Source: Lentisphaerota bacterium
GTDB lineage: Bacteria; Verrucomicrobiota; Lentisphaeria; Victivallales; UBA1829
Assembly: GCA_015061915.1 (NCBI GenBank)
Contig: SUVR01000002.1
Location: 186,670 to 250,669 of the forward strand
DNA: 64,000 nt
Direction: 5' to 3'
Part shown: positions 56,944 through 64,000 of the stretch, piece after piece
Layout of the letters: each line of letters opens with the position of its first letter
How positions within the stretch are numbered: position 1 is the first letter of the stretch
Made by a program: the position numbers and the translations under genes
Notes under the pieces: model-generated
The model's input: only the letters and a program-made list of their open reading frames with translations
The model's database searches: none
What the model was told of the DNA's origin: nothing

Positions 56944-59277
56944 TTACCGGATCACCCGATCGGGATCCTGTTCTTCCGGATGAGCTGCCACATAGTCGAG
57001 CCACTCTTTTTCTGTTGCGTACGGCAGCCATCCGCGACGGCTCACGAACTCGGTATCCATCGTTTCAAACCGGAGTTCAAAAGGCATTTCATCGGCGGTG
57101 AACTTGACATTCAGGCTGATGACCGTCTGCATATCGCTGACCTCTTTCATGGTATTGGCGCTGATGGAGGGATCGAACACCATCTTCAGATGACGCGGCA
57201 TCAGAAACACCAGTCTGCCCTGTTCTCCTGCCGGACGGCACGCGATCCCGCGCAATGTTTTCGTTGTCTCATCGTACATCAAGTCTTTCACTTCTGCCCT
57301 GCCCTGTTCCACGTGGAGATCGGTCCCGATGAGCCACGGATATTCCCGCGCTTCGCAGATGCGGTACAATCTGCAATCTGCCGCCGGGACGGCGCAGGGG
57401 AATGTTCTTTTATAGGTACCGAGATATTCTCCGTTCCAGAATTCATAGATCCGGTATTCCTTCTCCGGATCGCAGCCCAGCCGTACAAGATCGATCCGGT
57501 CCGTATAAACTGCAGGGGCATCATCAGCGGTATTGAACACAGCCGCCAGCGTATAGGAATCGTAACCGGTATCCACTTTTTTCATCAGGATGCGGCACCC
57601 GCCTTCTTCGCTGGTCCGGTCGAACAGGTCCACCGGCTTCGGGATCCCGCGGGTCCGGGGGAAACACATTTTCAGCATCCGCAGCCGTTCCGGCATCATA
57701 TTGTCCAGATCATCCGCCACGCTGACAGGGCTGTCTCCGCTCAAGCCGAAGATCGTTACATTGATCCGTGCCTGATCGGCGGGAATGGGATGATCCAGCA
57801 GCAGATTGTTCAAGTCATTCACATATACCTTATCGTTTGTAAAGTACGCTGCCGCGGCATTCTGAAGGAAGGAATGATAGTTCGCAAAGTGCAGATCATG
57901 ACGGCAATGAGTCGCGTTCCGCCAGTTGGGGAACGGGTGCTGCGGACGCCCTTCCCCGTAATCCCGTACCACACGGGCAGAGTTGATGCAGCCGACAAAG
58001 GCGGGCGATGACGCCACGGCGGTCTGAATGTGTGTATCCCATCCGGCGGCTTCCCGGATCACACGGAAGATCTCCCGGGACGCCTCCACAGGCAGCAGAC
58101 TTTCATCGTAACGGACCGCACCGGGGATGATGCTCAAAAAATCCATCATGTAACTGCGGCAGCCCATTTCCCGGTAGGCGGTAAAGACTTTCCGCAGATA
58201 ATCCTTTGTCTTCGGGTGGGTCCCATCCAGAAAATATTTTGTCAACGGATCGTAAGCATAGCGGCCGCGTCCCAACTCCCAGCCGTTCGTAAAGGACTGG
58301 GTGATCGGCTTGCCATCCTTATCTTTCAGCAGATTTTCCCGGTTTTCCTCCAGCGTTTCCTCCGCCTCGCCGAAGAACCAGAACGGGGAGAACCAGAACT
58401 TGAACGTCTCGCCCTGCGCATGATATTTTTTCAGCAGTTCCGGATAGGGGACACCGCTTACATTATCCTCAAACTGCAGCCAGTGTCCGGGCAGACCGCC
58501 CTTGATGATACTGTGTGTTCCACCGACCAACTGATAAGGTCCCAATTTGCCGAACTCCCGTTTGACTGCCGCCGCCCGCTTTTCCATGGTCTCCGAAAAA
58601 TCCCGTCCCTGCGCAGAACAGGAAAAGATCGCTTTCACCGTACCGTCAAAACAGGGCTGATAGCGCCGGTTGATCCCGTCTGCCCAATCCTCCAGCGCCG
58701 TATAAGGATCGTCACAGTAACGGATCTGCAGTTCTTCTGATGCCAGTTCACAGCCCGGTTCCAGACGGAACTGACACGCAGAACAGGAAGAGGCGAAGTC
58801 CGCAACTGCACCGTTTTCATATTTGATATAATGGGAAACATTCATGCGGTCAACAGTGGTGAACGCGATCTGCAATGTATGACGGCTGTTCTTCTCCGTC
58901 AACAGGCAGAGCGTGGTACTGCTGACAACTTTATCAACTGCAAAATTTTCCACAGAAACACTCCAGGGCCACCAGCGGAAAAATCGCACATCCGCCTTGT
59001 GATCACCCAGTTCAAGGGAATTTGTTTTTCCGTACAACACATCAAAAACGCCGATGCGGACCATAGACGCACTTTCGTTTTTCAATGTCGCACGGACCAC
59101 AAGACCGGATTCCGTCTCCCGAACATCCCAAACCCAACGGATGCCGTGTGCCGCACAATCATCTGCAGCGACAAATGTGCCATCCAGTTCGACCTTGCCG
59201 GACAGTCCTTTCATGGAAAAGAGATTCGTGTTGTCTGCCGAGAAGGATAAACGCCCGTTTTCAAAATTCCACTTCAT
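56944..59277 (-). CDS. GH36/clan D-like glycoside hydrolase
   Basis: The 777-residue protein has an N-terminal beta-sandwich (residues 1-230) and a TIM-barrel part with FWFSPFWFFGEAEE, CRSYMMDFLSIIPGA (candidate nucleophile Asp near residue 379), CINSARVVRDYGEG (R-x-x-x-D acid/base pattern) and GLSGDSPVSVADDLDNMMPERLRML, the last being typical of alpha-galactosidase-like GH36 enzymes. A C-terminal beta domain follows. No signal peptide, so cytoplasmic. The start at 59277 follows AAGGA. The linkage cleaved cannot be told. It is divergent from an AraC regulator. Confidence 0.75.
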   Translation of the reverse strand: MKWNFENGRLSFSADNTNLFSMKGLSGKVELDGTFVAADDCAAHGIRWVWDVRETESGLVVRATLKNESASMVRIGVFDVLYGKTNSLELGDHKADVRFFRWWPWSVSVENFAVDKVVSSTTLCLLTEKNSRHTLQIAFTTVDRMNVSHYIKYENGAVADFASSCSACQFRLEPGCELASEELQIRYCDDPYTALEDWADGINRRYQPCFDGTVKAIFSCSAQGRDFSETMEKRAAAVKREFGKLGPYQLVGGTHSIIKGGLPGHWLQFEDNVSGVPYPELLKKYHAQGETFKFWFSPFWFFGEAEETLEENRENLLKDKDGKPITQSFTNGWELGRGRYAYDPLTKYFLDGTHPKTKDYLRKVFTAYREMGCRSYMMDFLSIIPGAVRYDESLLPVEASREIFRVIREAAGWDTHIQTAVASSPAFVGCINSARVVRDYGEGRPQHPFPNWRNATHCRHDLHFANYHSFLQNAAAAYFTNDKVYVNDLNNLLLDHPIPADQARINVTIFGLSGDSPVSVADDLDNMMPERLRMLKMCFPRTRGIPKPVDLFDRTSEEGGCRILMKKVDTGYDSYTLAAVFNTADDAPAVYTDRIDLVRLGCDPEKEYRIYEFWNGEYLGTYKRTFPCAVPAADCRLYRICEAREYPWLIGTDLHVEQGRAEVKDLMYDETTKTLRGIACRPAGEQGRLVFLMPRHLKMVFDPSISANTMKEVSDMQTVISLNVKFTADEMPFELRFETMDTEFVSRRGWLPYATEKEWLDYVAAHPEEQDPDRVIR

Positions 59278-59372
59278 AAAACAATTCCTTTGTTTTTGTT
59301 TCATTTGACTTTTCCGGATTTCTGTATTAAATTACAGCAAAGTCTGCAGAAAATCAATCAATACAAGCAAAC

Positions 59373-59404
59373 GGATTTGTTTCAAACAGTTCAGGATTTG
59401 TCTC
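59373..59404 (+). promoter_or_regulatory. Direct repeats likely bound by the AraC regulator
   Basis: GGATTTGTTTC (59373-59383) and GGATTTGTCTC (59394-59404) repeat with a 21-base period, two helical turns, as expected for half-sites of an AraC dimer. They lie between the two divergent genes and end at the AraC start codon, and the second repeat holds the ribosome site AGGA. A TTGACT box (59304-59309) further upstream may be the -35 of araC. Confidence 0.45.
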
Positions 59405-60226
59405 ATGGAACTTTTTAACGGAAAAACACGGATCATTGATCTCTCCGGACTGCCCCGCATCATGACCGGAAAGCCGCAGATCGAAAAAATCGCGTGGTTC
59501 AAAGATCATGTTTACTGGCACCGGAACTCCGTACTGGATGCCGATAATATTTCATTCTGTCTGGAGGAAGATCCGGGAGAACATATTGCGATCATCAACG
59601 GACAAAAAGTGCAGCACAACAGCTCCGGACCGCATATCGGATGCAGCCCTCACGGACTACACATCACAACGCTGGCAACAACCAGACGCAATGAACTGCT
59701 CTTCCGTTACCGATCCGGTACGACCATGATGGCAGATTATCCGTTCCCTAAACAGGATTTTGTGGTCACGCCCCGCTTTTCCGCCCTTCTGAACGAACTG
59801 GAAGATCTGCTGGATCATCTGACCGCACCCGGAACCGCAGACCGGCTCGATCTGCTGGCGCTCAATCTGATCCTTGAGGCAAGAATACCACAGACAAAAG
59901 GACCGCAGGTCCGGAAAAGTGTACAGGAACTTTATGAACGGATCATGTCGCACCCCGGTGACGACTTCAACATCGAAACCCTGGCGGAAGATGCCAACTT
60001 GAGCCGCGCCACCTTCTATCGGGAGTGGAAAAAACTTTCCGCACGCTCCCCTTATCAACTCCTGCTGCAAAACCGCATCAATATCGCAAAATGGCTGCTG
60101 AAACAGACCGGCATGACCGTGCAGGACGTGGCACGGCAGGCAGGTTTCCGTAACAGCAGCGTCTTCACAGAGACGTTCCGGAAACAAACCGGATGCTCCC
60201 CGCAGGAATATCGCAACCGGTTCTAA
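59405..60226 (+). CDS. AraC-family transcription regulator
   Basis: The 273-residue protein has an N-terminal cupin-like sensing part (residues about 20-140; FCLEEDPGEHIAIINGQKVQHN) and a C-terminal double helix-turn-helix (residues about 175-273; FNIETLAEDANLSRATFYREW and MTVQDVARQAGFRNSSVFTETFRKQTGCSPQEYRNRF, which is the AraC signature). It probably activates the divergent glycosidase gene when it binds a sugar. Both genes are enclosed by the two cloverleaf repeats. Confidence 0.93.
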   Translation: MELFNGKTRIIDLSGLPRIMTGKPQIEKIAWFKDHVYWHRNSVLDADNISFCLEEDPGEHIAIINGQKVQHNSSGPHIGCSPHGLHITTLATTRRNELLFRYRSGTTMMADYPFPKQDFVVTPRFSALLNELEDLLDHLTAPGTADRLDLLALNLILEARIPQTKGPQVRKSVQELYERIMSHPGDDFNIETLAEDANLSRATFYREWKKLSARSPYQLLLQNRINIAKWLLKQTGMTVQDVARQAGFRNSSVFTETFRKQTGCSPQEYRNRF

Positions 60227-60247
60227 TGGGCACTGCACCGCGCAGGC

Positions 60248-60388
60248 GGCGGTCCGCCGGAGCAAAATGTTTTTTGCTCCGGCTCTTTTTTTGTGCGGGC
60301 GGGCTGCCCAAACACCAGCCGGAGTCCTCCTTCGCCCGCACAAAAAAAAGCAGAGCCATCCGGCACTGCCGGATGGCTCAGGACCGCC
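60248..60388. repeat. Cloverleaf-type inverted repeat, copy 2, with a terminator on each strand
   Basis: The segment repeats copy 1 in the same orientation: outer arms GGCGGTCC and GGACCGCC, hairpin GCCGGAGCAAAA/TTTTGCTCCGGC with CTCTTTTTTT, a middle stem GTGCGGGCG/CGCCCGCAC, and the right hairpin GAGCCATCCGGC/GCCGGATGGCTC with TGCTTTTTTT on the minus strand. The middle arm is shorter than in copy 1 and the outer arm beyond eight bases has decayed. It ends the AraC and metallophosphoesterase genes. Confidence 0.8.
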
Positions 60389-60411
60389 TTTTGCCGCGCT
60401 AACCGTTCGCC

Positions 60412-61269
60412 TCAACGAACCCGGATCAATGCGCATTTGTTGAAGAAACCGGCACCGGCGATGATCTGTGGGAGACCGGGTCGCAGTTCGCTGCGATGTC
60501 CATGATGCAGATGTCCTGCCAGAACGGCTTTGATCTGGGGGTCGGTCTTGATCAGTTCGATCATTCCCAGCGTAACGGCGTCTGCCTTCTGCTGTTTGTA
60601 CCGGTCCGGCGCATAGTCCTGCATCAGCTCATCGGGCGTACCAACGAGATAAGCACAGGGCTTCCCCAGTTCTTCCCGTACAAAACGATACAGCTCGCCG
60701 GTATGAATGGGGTTATGCATGATCAGGATCGTTGGCATTTCCTCCCGTGCCAGTTCGGCTTTCAGGGCAGTGACCTGTTCCGGCAGGAAGAAATAGTATC
60801 CGTTGTTCAAAGCGATCAGCCGCAGACCGCCTACTTTCCGGACGGCAAATTCCAGATCATTCGGGCTTGCCGCCTGTACCATATCAAAACTTTGCATTTT
60901 GTATGCAGTATCTTCCTTTGCTTCGCCTACATACTGACTGAACTCATGATTGCCCGGCGCAAAAAACACGTCTTCCGTTTTCAATTTTGCTTTCAGAAAA
61001 TCCAGATTCGCAGCCGAGACAAAATCGACCAAATCACCGGTATGGATGATCAGATCTGCCTGCTCCCGGCCGAACGCCATCGCCTCATCCAACCACTGTT
61101 CGATCTGTTCGTTGCTACCGCCGAATGCACTTTTGATACGCCCTGCTGCAAGCACATTTTTCCGTTCGTTGTCCCGCTCATCTGCCAGACAGATATGTGT
61201 ATCGGAAAGATGCAGCAGTGTCACCGGCTCTTTCAGTCCGGCTTCGATTTCAAATTTTTCCAGTTCCAT
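60412..61269 (-). CDS. Metallophosphoesterase
   Basis: The 285-residue protein has the calcineurin-like motifs in order: LLHLSDTHI (D-x-H), IIHTGDLVDF (G-D), FFAPGNHEFSQ (G-N-H-E), MHNPIHTGE and VLAGHLHHGH (G-H-x-H). It should hydrolyse a phosphoester with a two-metal centre in the cytoplasm; substrate unknown. The start at 61269 follows AAGGA; the longer frame to 61332 has no ribosome site. It ends at cloverleaf repeat 2. Confidence 0.88.
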   Translation of the reverse strand: MELEKFEIEAGLKEPVTLLHLSDTHICLADERDNERKNVLAAGRIKSAFGGSNEQIEQWLDEAMAFGREQADLIIHTGDLVDFVSAANLDFLKAKLKTEDVFFAPGNHEFSQYVGEAKEDTAYKMQSFDMVQAASPNDLEFAVRKVGGLRLIALNNGYYFFLPEQVTALKAELAREEMPTILIMHNPIHTGELYRFVREELGKPCAYLVGTPDELMQDYAPDRYKQQKADAVTLGMIELIKTDPQIKAVLAGHLHHGHRSELRPGLPQIIAGAGFFNKCALIRVR

Positions 61270-61381
61270 CGTTCGATTCCTTACTTTTCTCCGTTTCCCG
61301 ACAAAATGCAAAATATACCATCCGAAATCCAATTTTCAACTCAAGAAAACAGATATTCTGCATCCTGCTTGATTCTTTCTG

Positions 61382-61409
61382 TTGACTTTTTTCTGAACCG
61401 TGCTATATT
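61382..61409 (+). promoter_or_regulatory. Promoter of the purF-like gene
   Basis: TTGACT (61382-61387) and TATATT (61404-61409) are 16 bases apart and 46 bases before the ATG. Confidence 0.7.
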
Positions 61410-61454
61410 TATAACATAGTAAATTATTGAATCGAATAACAGAGGCGGTGCTTC

Positions 61455-62900
61455 ATGGGTGGATTTTTCGGTGTTGTGTCACGGGATAACTGCGTGGCGG
61501 ATCTTTTTTACGGTACAGACTACCATTCCCATCTCGGAACAAAACGTGGCGGTCTGGCAGTTATGAACCAGCGCGGCGCCATCGGGCGCTGCATTCACGA
61601 CATTACCAACACCCAGTTCCGCTCCAAGTTCGATAATGATCTGGTGAAGCTGGACGGCAACTGCGGGATCGGTGTCATCAGCGACCTGGAAGATCAGCCC
61701 CTTGTAATCGCATCCGGGCTCGGTATGTACTCCATTGTCACGGTCGGCAAGATCAACAACATCAACGAACTTGCCAGGGAAGCCATCAAGGACCACCACG
61801 CCCACTATTCCGAACTCAGCACCGGCGATTACAACCCCACGGAAGTGGTCGCCTCCCTTATCAATACAAAATCTTCTTTCGAGGAAGGGCTTGCTTATGC
61901 GCAGGAGCGGATCAACGGTTCTTGCTCCATCCTGCTGATGACCGGCGGTGCCATCTATGCTGCACGCGATAAATTCGGCAGAACACCCATTGTCCTCGGA
62001 CACAAACACAACGCTTATGCCGTCGCTATGGAATCCACCGCTCTGCCCAATCTGGACTACGATATGGTCCGGGAACTGGGCCCCGGCGAGATCATTCTCC
62101 TGACGGAAGACGGCGTTTTCCAGAAGAAGAAACCCGGCAATAAAATGCAGATCTGCTCCTTCTTCTGGGTCTATTTCGGCTATCCCTCCTCCACATACGA
62201 AGGCAAAAATACCGAAACGGTCCGTTACCGCAACGGCGCCCTGCTGGCGGAGGAAGATGATACAGAGATCGATTCCGTCTGCGGCATCCCGGACTCCGGT
62301 GTTGCCCATGCCATCGGTTACTCCAATGCCAGTGATGCACCGTATATGCGGGCGCTGGTCAAGTACACCCCCACCTGGCCCCGCAGTTTCATGCCATCCA
62401 ATCAGGCAATGCGCAGCCTCGTGGCAAAAATGAAGCTCATCCCCGTGGATGAACAGATCGCCGGAAAAAAACTGCTCTTCTGCGATGACTCCATCGTACG
62501 CGGAACCCAGTTCAAAGACATCGCCCGCCGCCTCTACGAACGGGGCGCAAAGGAAGTCCATATGCGCTCCGCCTCCCCCCCGCTGGCATTCCCCTGTATG
62601 TTCCTCAATTTCTCCCGCAGTAAATCCACGCTGGACCTGGCTGCACGCCGGGTCATCAACACGCTGGAAGGCGGGGAACCGGACGATGTCGCCCTCAAGG
62701 AATACACCACTGCCGGTACTGAACGGTACAACCGCATGGTGGATGAGATCCGTAAAAATCTCGGGCTGACCACACTCAAGTACCAGAGCATTGAAAACCT
62801 GATCAAGGCCATCGGGCTGCCGAAGGAACAGGTTTGTACATACTGCTTCGATGGAGAAGATCCCACCGGTTGCTGCGAAAATTGTCCGTGCCACAAATAA
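61455..62900 (+). CDS. purF: Amidophosphoribosyltransferase (PurF) variant without the N-terminal cysteine
   Basis: PurF makes phosphoribosylamine from PRPP and glutamine, using Cys 1 (after Met) to free ammonia. Here the start is MGGFFGVVSRDN, so that cysteine is Gly. The rest is intact: PRPP loop FCDDSIVRGTQ (343-352), WPRSFMPSNQ, and the four cysteines that in Bacillus PurF bind a 4Fe-4S cluster appear at 234 (MQICSFFWVY), 381 (FPCMFL) and 461/464 (CTYCFDG). The C-terminus is Cys-rich. I recall similar proteins in Bacteroidota, so the change is likely genuine and not a start error; ATG follows GAGG. The role of the glutaminase part is unclear. Confidence 0.88.
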   Translation: MGGFFGVVSRDNCVADLFYGTDYHSHLGTKRGGLAVMNQRGAIGRCIHDITNTQFRSKFDNDLVKLDGNCGIGVISDLEDQPLVIASGLGMYSIVTVGKINNINELAREAIKDHHAHYSELSTGDYNPTEVVASLINTKSSFEEGLAYAQERINGSCSILLMTGGAIYAARDKFGRTPIVLGHKHNAYAVAMESTALPNLDYDMVRELGPGEIILLTEDGVFQKKKPGNKMQICSFFWVYFGYPSSTYEGKNTETVRYRNGALLAEEDDTEIDSVCGIPDSGVAHAIGYSNASDAPYMRALVKYTPTWPRSFMPSNQAMRSLVAKMKLIPVDEQIAGKKLLFCDDSIVRGTQFKDIARRLYERGAKEVHMRSASPPLAFPCMFLNFSRSKSTLDLAARRVINTLEGGEPDDVALKEYTTAGTERYNRMVDEIRKNLGLTTLKYQSIENLIKAIGLPKEQVCTYCFDGEDPTGCCENCPCHK

Positions 62901-62915
62901 CACACAGGAGAGGCG

Positions 62916-63407
62916 ATGCAGAACGAGATCATTGAGATTATTCTGACCGGCGGCAGGATCGAAAAGGTCATCAACGAGGAAATCGGACGCCTGAATTATG
63001 CCGACACCTCCTTCAAAGCGTGGGTGGAACAGGCGCACTGCCCCCTGAATTTCAGCAAACATCTGCTGATGCTCAAGGACAGTCAGGATATTACCGATGC
63101 GGATCTGGAGGCAATCACCGCCTGTTGTACACACACACCCGGCAAGCGGGTCATCATCGCCCACGGGGTCAACACGATGATTCGCACGGCACTGCATCTG
63201 AAACAGTTTGAGATCCCGAAAACGATCGTGCTTTTCGGGGCGTTTGTCCCTTATTCTCTCCAGAAATCGGATGCTCTGTTCAACTTCGGGTCCGCACTCG
63301 CCGCCTCCCAACTCCTCCCCCACGGCGTCTATATCGCTATGAACGGGATCGTGATCCCGGCGGAAAAAGCGATACGGGATCCACAAACCGGCGGCTTTAC
63401 CTGTTGA
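62916..63407 (+). CDS. Asparaginase-like protein, N-terminal domain only
   Basis: The 163-residue product matches just the first domain of type I/II asparaginases: IILTGGRIEK (family TGGTIE), LKDSQDITDAD (DS pair), IIAHGVNTMIRTALHLK (family HGTDTM) and VLFGAFVPYSLQKSDALFNFGSALA. The whole second domain (about 150 residues) is missing, and the HGTD threonine-aspartate pair is Val-Asn, so normal asparaginase activity is doubtful. It starts 16 bases after purF and is probably cotranscribed. It may be a degenerate amidase, a binding protein or a partner of PurF. Confidence 0.75.
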   Translation: MQNEIIEIILTGGRIEKVINEEIGRLNYADTSFKAWVEQAHCPLNFSKHLLMLKDSQDITDADLEAITACCTHTPGKRVIIAHGVNTMIRTALHLKQFEIPKTIVLFGAFVPYSLQKSDALFNFGSALAASQLLPHGVYIAMNGIVIPAEKAIRDPQTGGFTC

Positions 63408-63717
63408 GTGCTTCCTCTGCCAGGCGTGCGGCGATTTCCACACATTTTACGCACGGAAATCCTGCCGACTTGATCTCGCGGCAAAGTTCAGATCCTGCTT
63501 CGGAGCGGAATTTTGCCGCAACTTCTTCCCGTTTTTCTTCCGGCACCAGCAGCAATGCTGCATAAAGTGCCCCGCAGCGACCACCCTCCGCACGACCGCC
63601 GCCACAGGCAGAAAGCGCAGGACTCAGCGCTTCCGCTCCAAGTCCTTCCGCCACTGCCTGCGCACAGTTGACCCGTTTCGGGATTGCCGTAAAGATGTCA
63701 ACTGCCTTATTCATCAC
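63397..63717 (-). CDS. C-GCAxxG-C-C family redox protein
   Basis: The 106-residue protein has the family layout: NCAQAVAEGLG, ACGGGRAEGGRCGALYAALLL and LCREIKSAGFPCVKCVEIAARL, with five or six conserved cysteines that may bind metal or do thiol redox chemistry. Function unknown. The first two codons are both ATG; the start overlaps the stop of the upstream gene. Its 3' end overlaps the convergent asparaginase-like gene by 11 bases and no terminator separates them. Confidence 0.85.
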   Translation of the reverse strand: MMNKAVDIFTAIPKRVNCAQAVAEGLGAEALSPALSACGGGRAEGGRCGALYAALLLVPEEKREEVAAKFRSEAGSELCREIKSAGFPCVKCVEIAARLAEEALNR

Positions 63718-64000
63718 TTGCTCAGAAGCACATAGCTGTTCGGAGTCAGGACGATCTCTACGGTATTACCGGAAACTTTGACCTCATAATCTTCCAGATT
63801 GCGGGTTTCGTCCACGATCTTGCAGGTCATACCGGTCAGATCTCCGGCGGCATCGGTCAGCACCACCGTCTTGGCGTCCTTTACCTCATCATCTTCCTGA
63901 TAGTAACAGACAACCGTCTTGAGTGTGCCGTCTTCGCCTCTGGCGGCGATGGCGTATACATCCGGATCATCCGTTTCGCAGCTCACCTGATTTTTCAGAT
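63714..64000 (-). CDS. C-terminal part of an unknown protein, runs off the right edge
   Basis: An open minus-strand frame enters from beyond 64000 and ends at 63714; at least 95 residues are seen (LKNQVSCETDD onward). The pattern DPDVYAIAARGEDGTLKTVVCYYQ and VKVSGNTVEIVLTPNSYVLLSK is strand-rich, like the C-terminal beta-sandwich of many glycoside hydrolases, but no catalytic part is in view. Its stop overlaps the next gene's start, so they form an operon. Confidence 0.6.
   Translation of the reverse strand, partial: LKNQVSCETDDPDVYAIAARGEDGTLKTVVCYYQEDDEVKDAKTVVLTDAAGDLTGMTCKIVDETRNLEDYEVKVSGNTVEIVLTPNSYVLLSK

Noticed and set aside
56800-57060. Possible short proteins in the two cloverleaf repeats (peptides like AGAKNILLRRTA)
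   Set aside because: They are translations of nested inverted repeats that hold terminators; both copies give like peptides only because the DNA repeats.
56761-60388. Composite transposon
   Set aside because: The flanking repeats encode no transposase and the enclosed genes are only a regulator and a glycosidase; no target duplication was seen.

Overview
The window reads as ordinary chromosome of a Gram-negative bacterium of the PVC superphylum, most likely Lentisphaerota (Victivallales type, probably host-associated). The reasons are inferred: an operon that looks like the Akkermansia Amuc_1098-1102 pilus-like system, a lipid A kinase gene (lpxK), a Ser/Thr kinase of PVC style, an amidophosphoribosyltransferase without the N-terminal cysteine, and sugar and uronate catabolism genes. 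No phage, integrase, transposase or CRISPR array was seen. Species cannot be fixed from sequence reading alone.

Layout. 1-2.2 kb (minus): a GntR/FadR regulator, an MFS transporter and the start of a third gene, with a GntR-type operator in front and a tRNA-Gly upstream. 2.4-13.2 kb (minus): a six-gene pilus-like operon, read in the order Amuc_1102-like, PilM-like (1101), 1100-like, 1099-like, secretin, second secretin. 13.3-21.8 kb (minus): secG, tpiA, a sugar isomerase-like gene, a secreted DUF4886 protein, pgk, gapA, folB, a small secreted protein and pgi, so most of lower glycolysis is together. 21.9-27 kb (plus): kdsD, a GH35 beta-galactosidase and a membrane Ser/Thr kinase. 27.0-27.8 kb has no protein gene: two tRNA-Glu genes, a string of small hairpins, an octamer repeat, a terminator and a likely small RNA with its own promoter. 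27.8-30.7 kb (plus): uxaB-uxaA for uronate breakdown. 30.7-33.1 kb (minus): an acyltransferase-like gene and lpxK. 33.3-36.2 kb (plus): a small ribbon-helix-helix/zinc-ribbon regulator in one overlapping operon with a zinc-type ABC importer. 36.3-46.5 kb (plus): gyrB, recA, then a TPR-ExbB-ExbD-TonB-like envelope energy cluster with three small or conserved unknown genes. 46.5-53.7 kb (minus): rplV to rplO plus secY. 53.8-54.9 kb (minus): a secreted coiled-coil protein. 55.1-56.7 kb (plus): gpmI. 56.8-60.4 kb: a GH36-like glycosidase and an AraC regulator, divergent, bracketed by two copies of a cloverleaf-like inverted repeat that carries a terminator on each strand. 60.4-64 kb: metallophosphoesterase, purF variant, a one-domain asparaginase-like gene, a C-GCAxxG-C-C protein and the end of an unknown gene.

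The most interesting items are the twin-secretin pilus-like operon, the zinc regulator fused in operon with the importer, the standalone small RNA, the hairpin string, the cloverleaf repeat pair, and the PurF variant that lacks the glutaminase nucleophile and sits next to a half-size asparaginase-like gene. Product names rest on motif recognition by eye; no database search was run.
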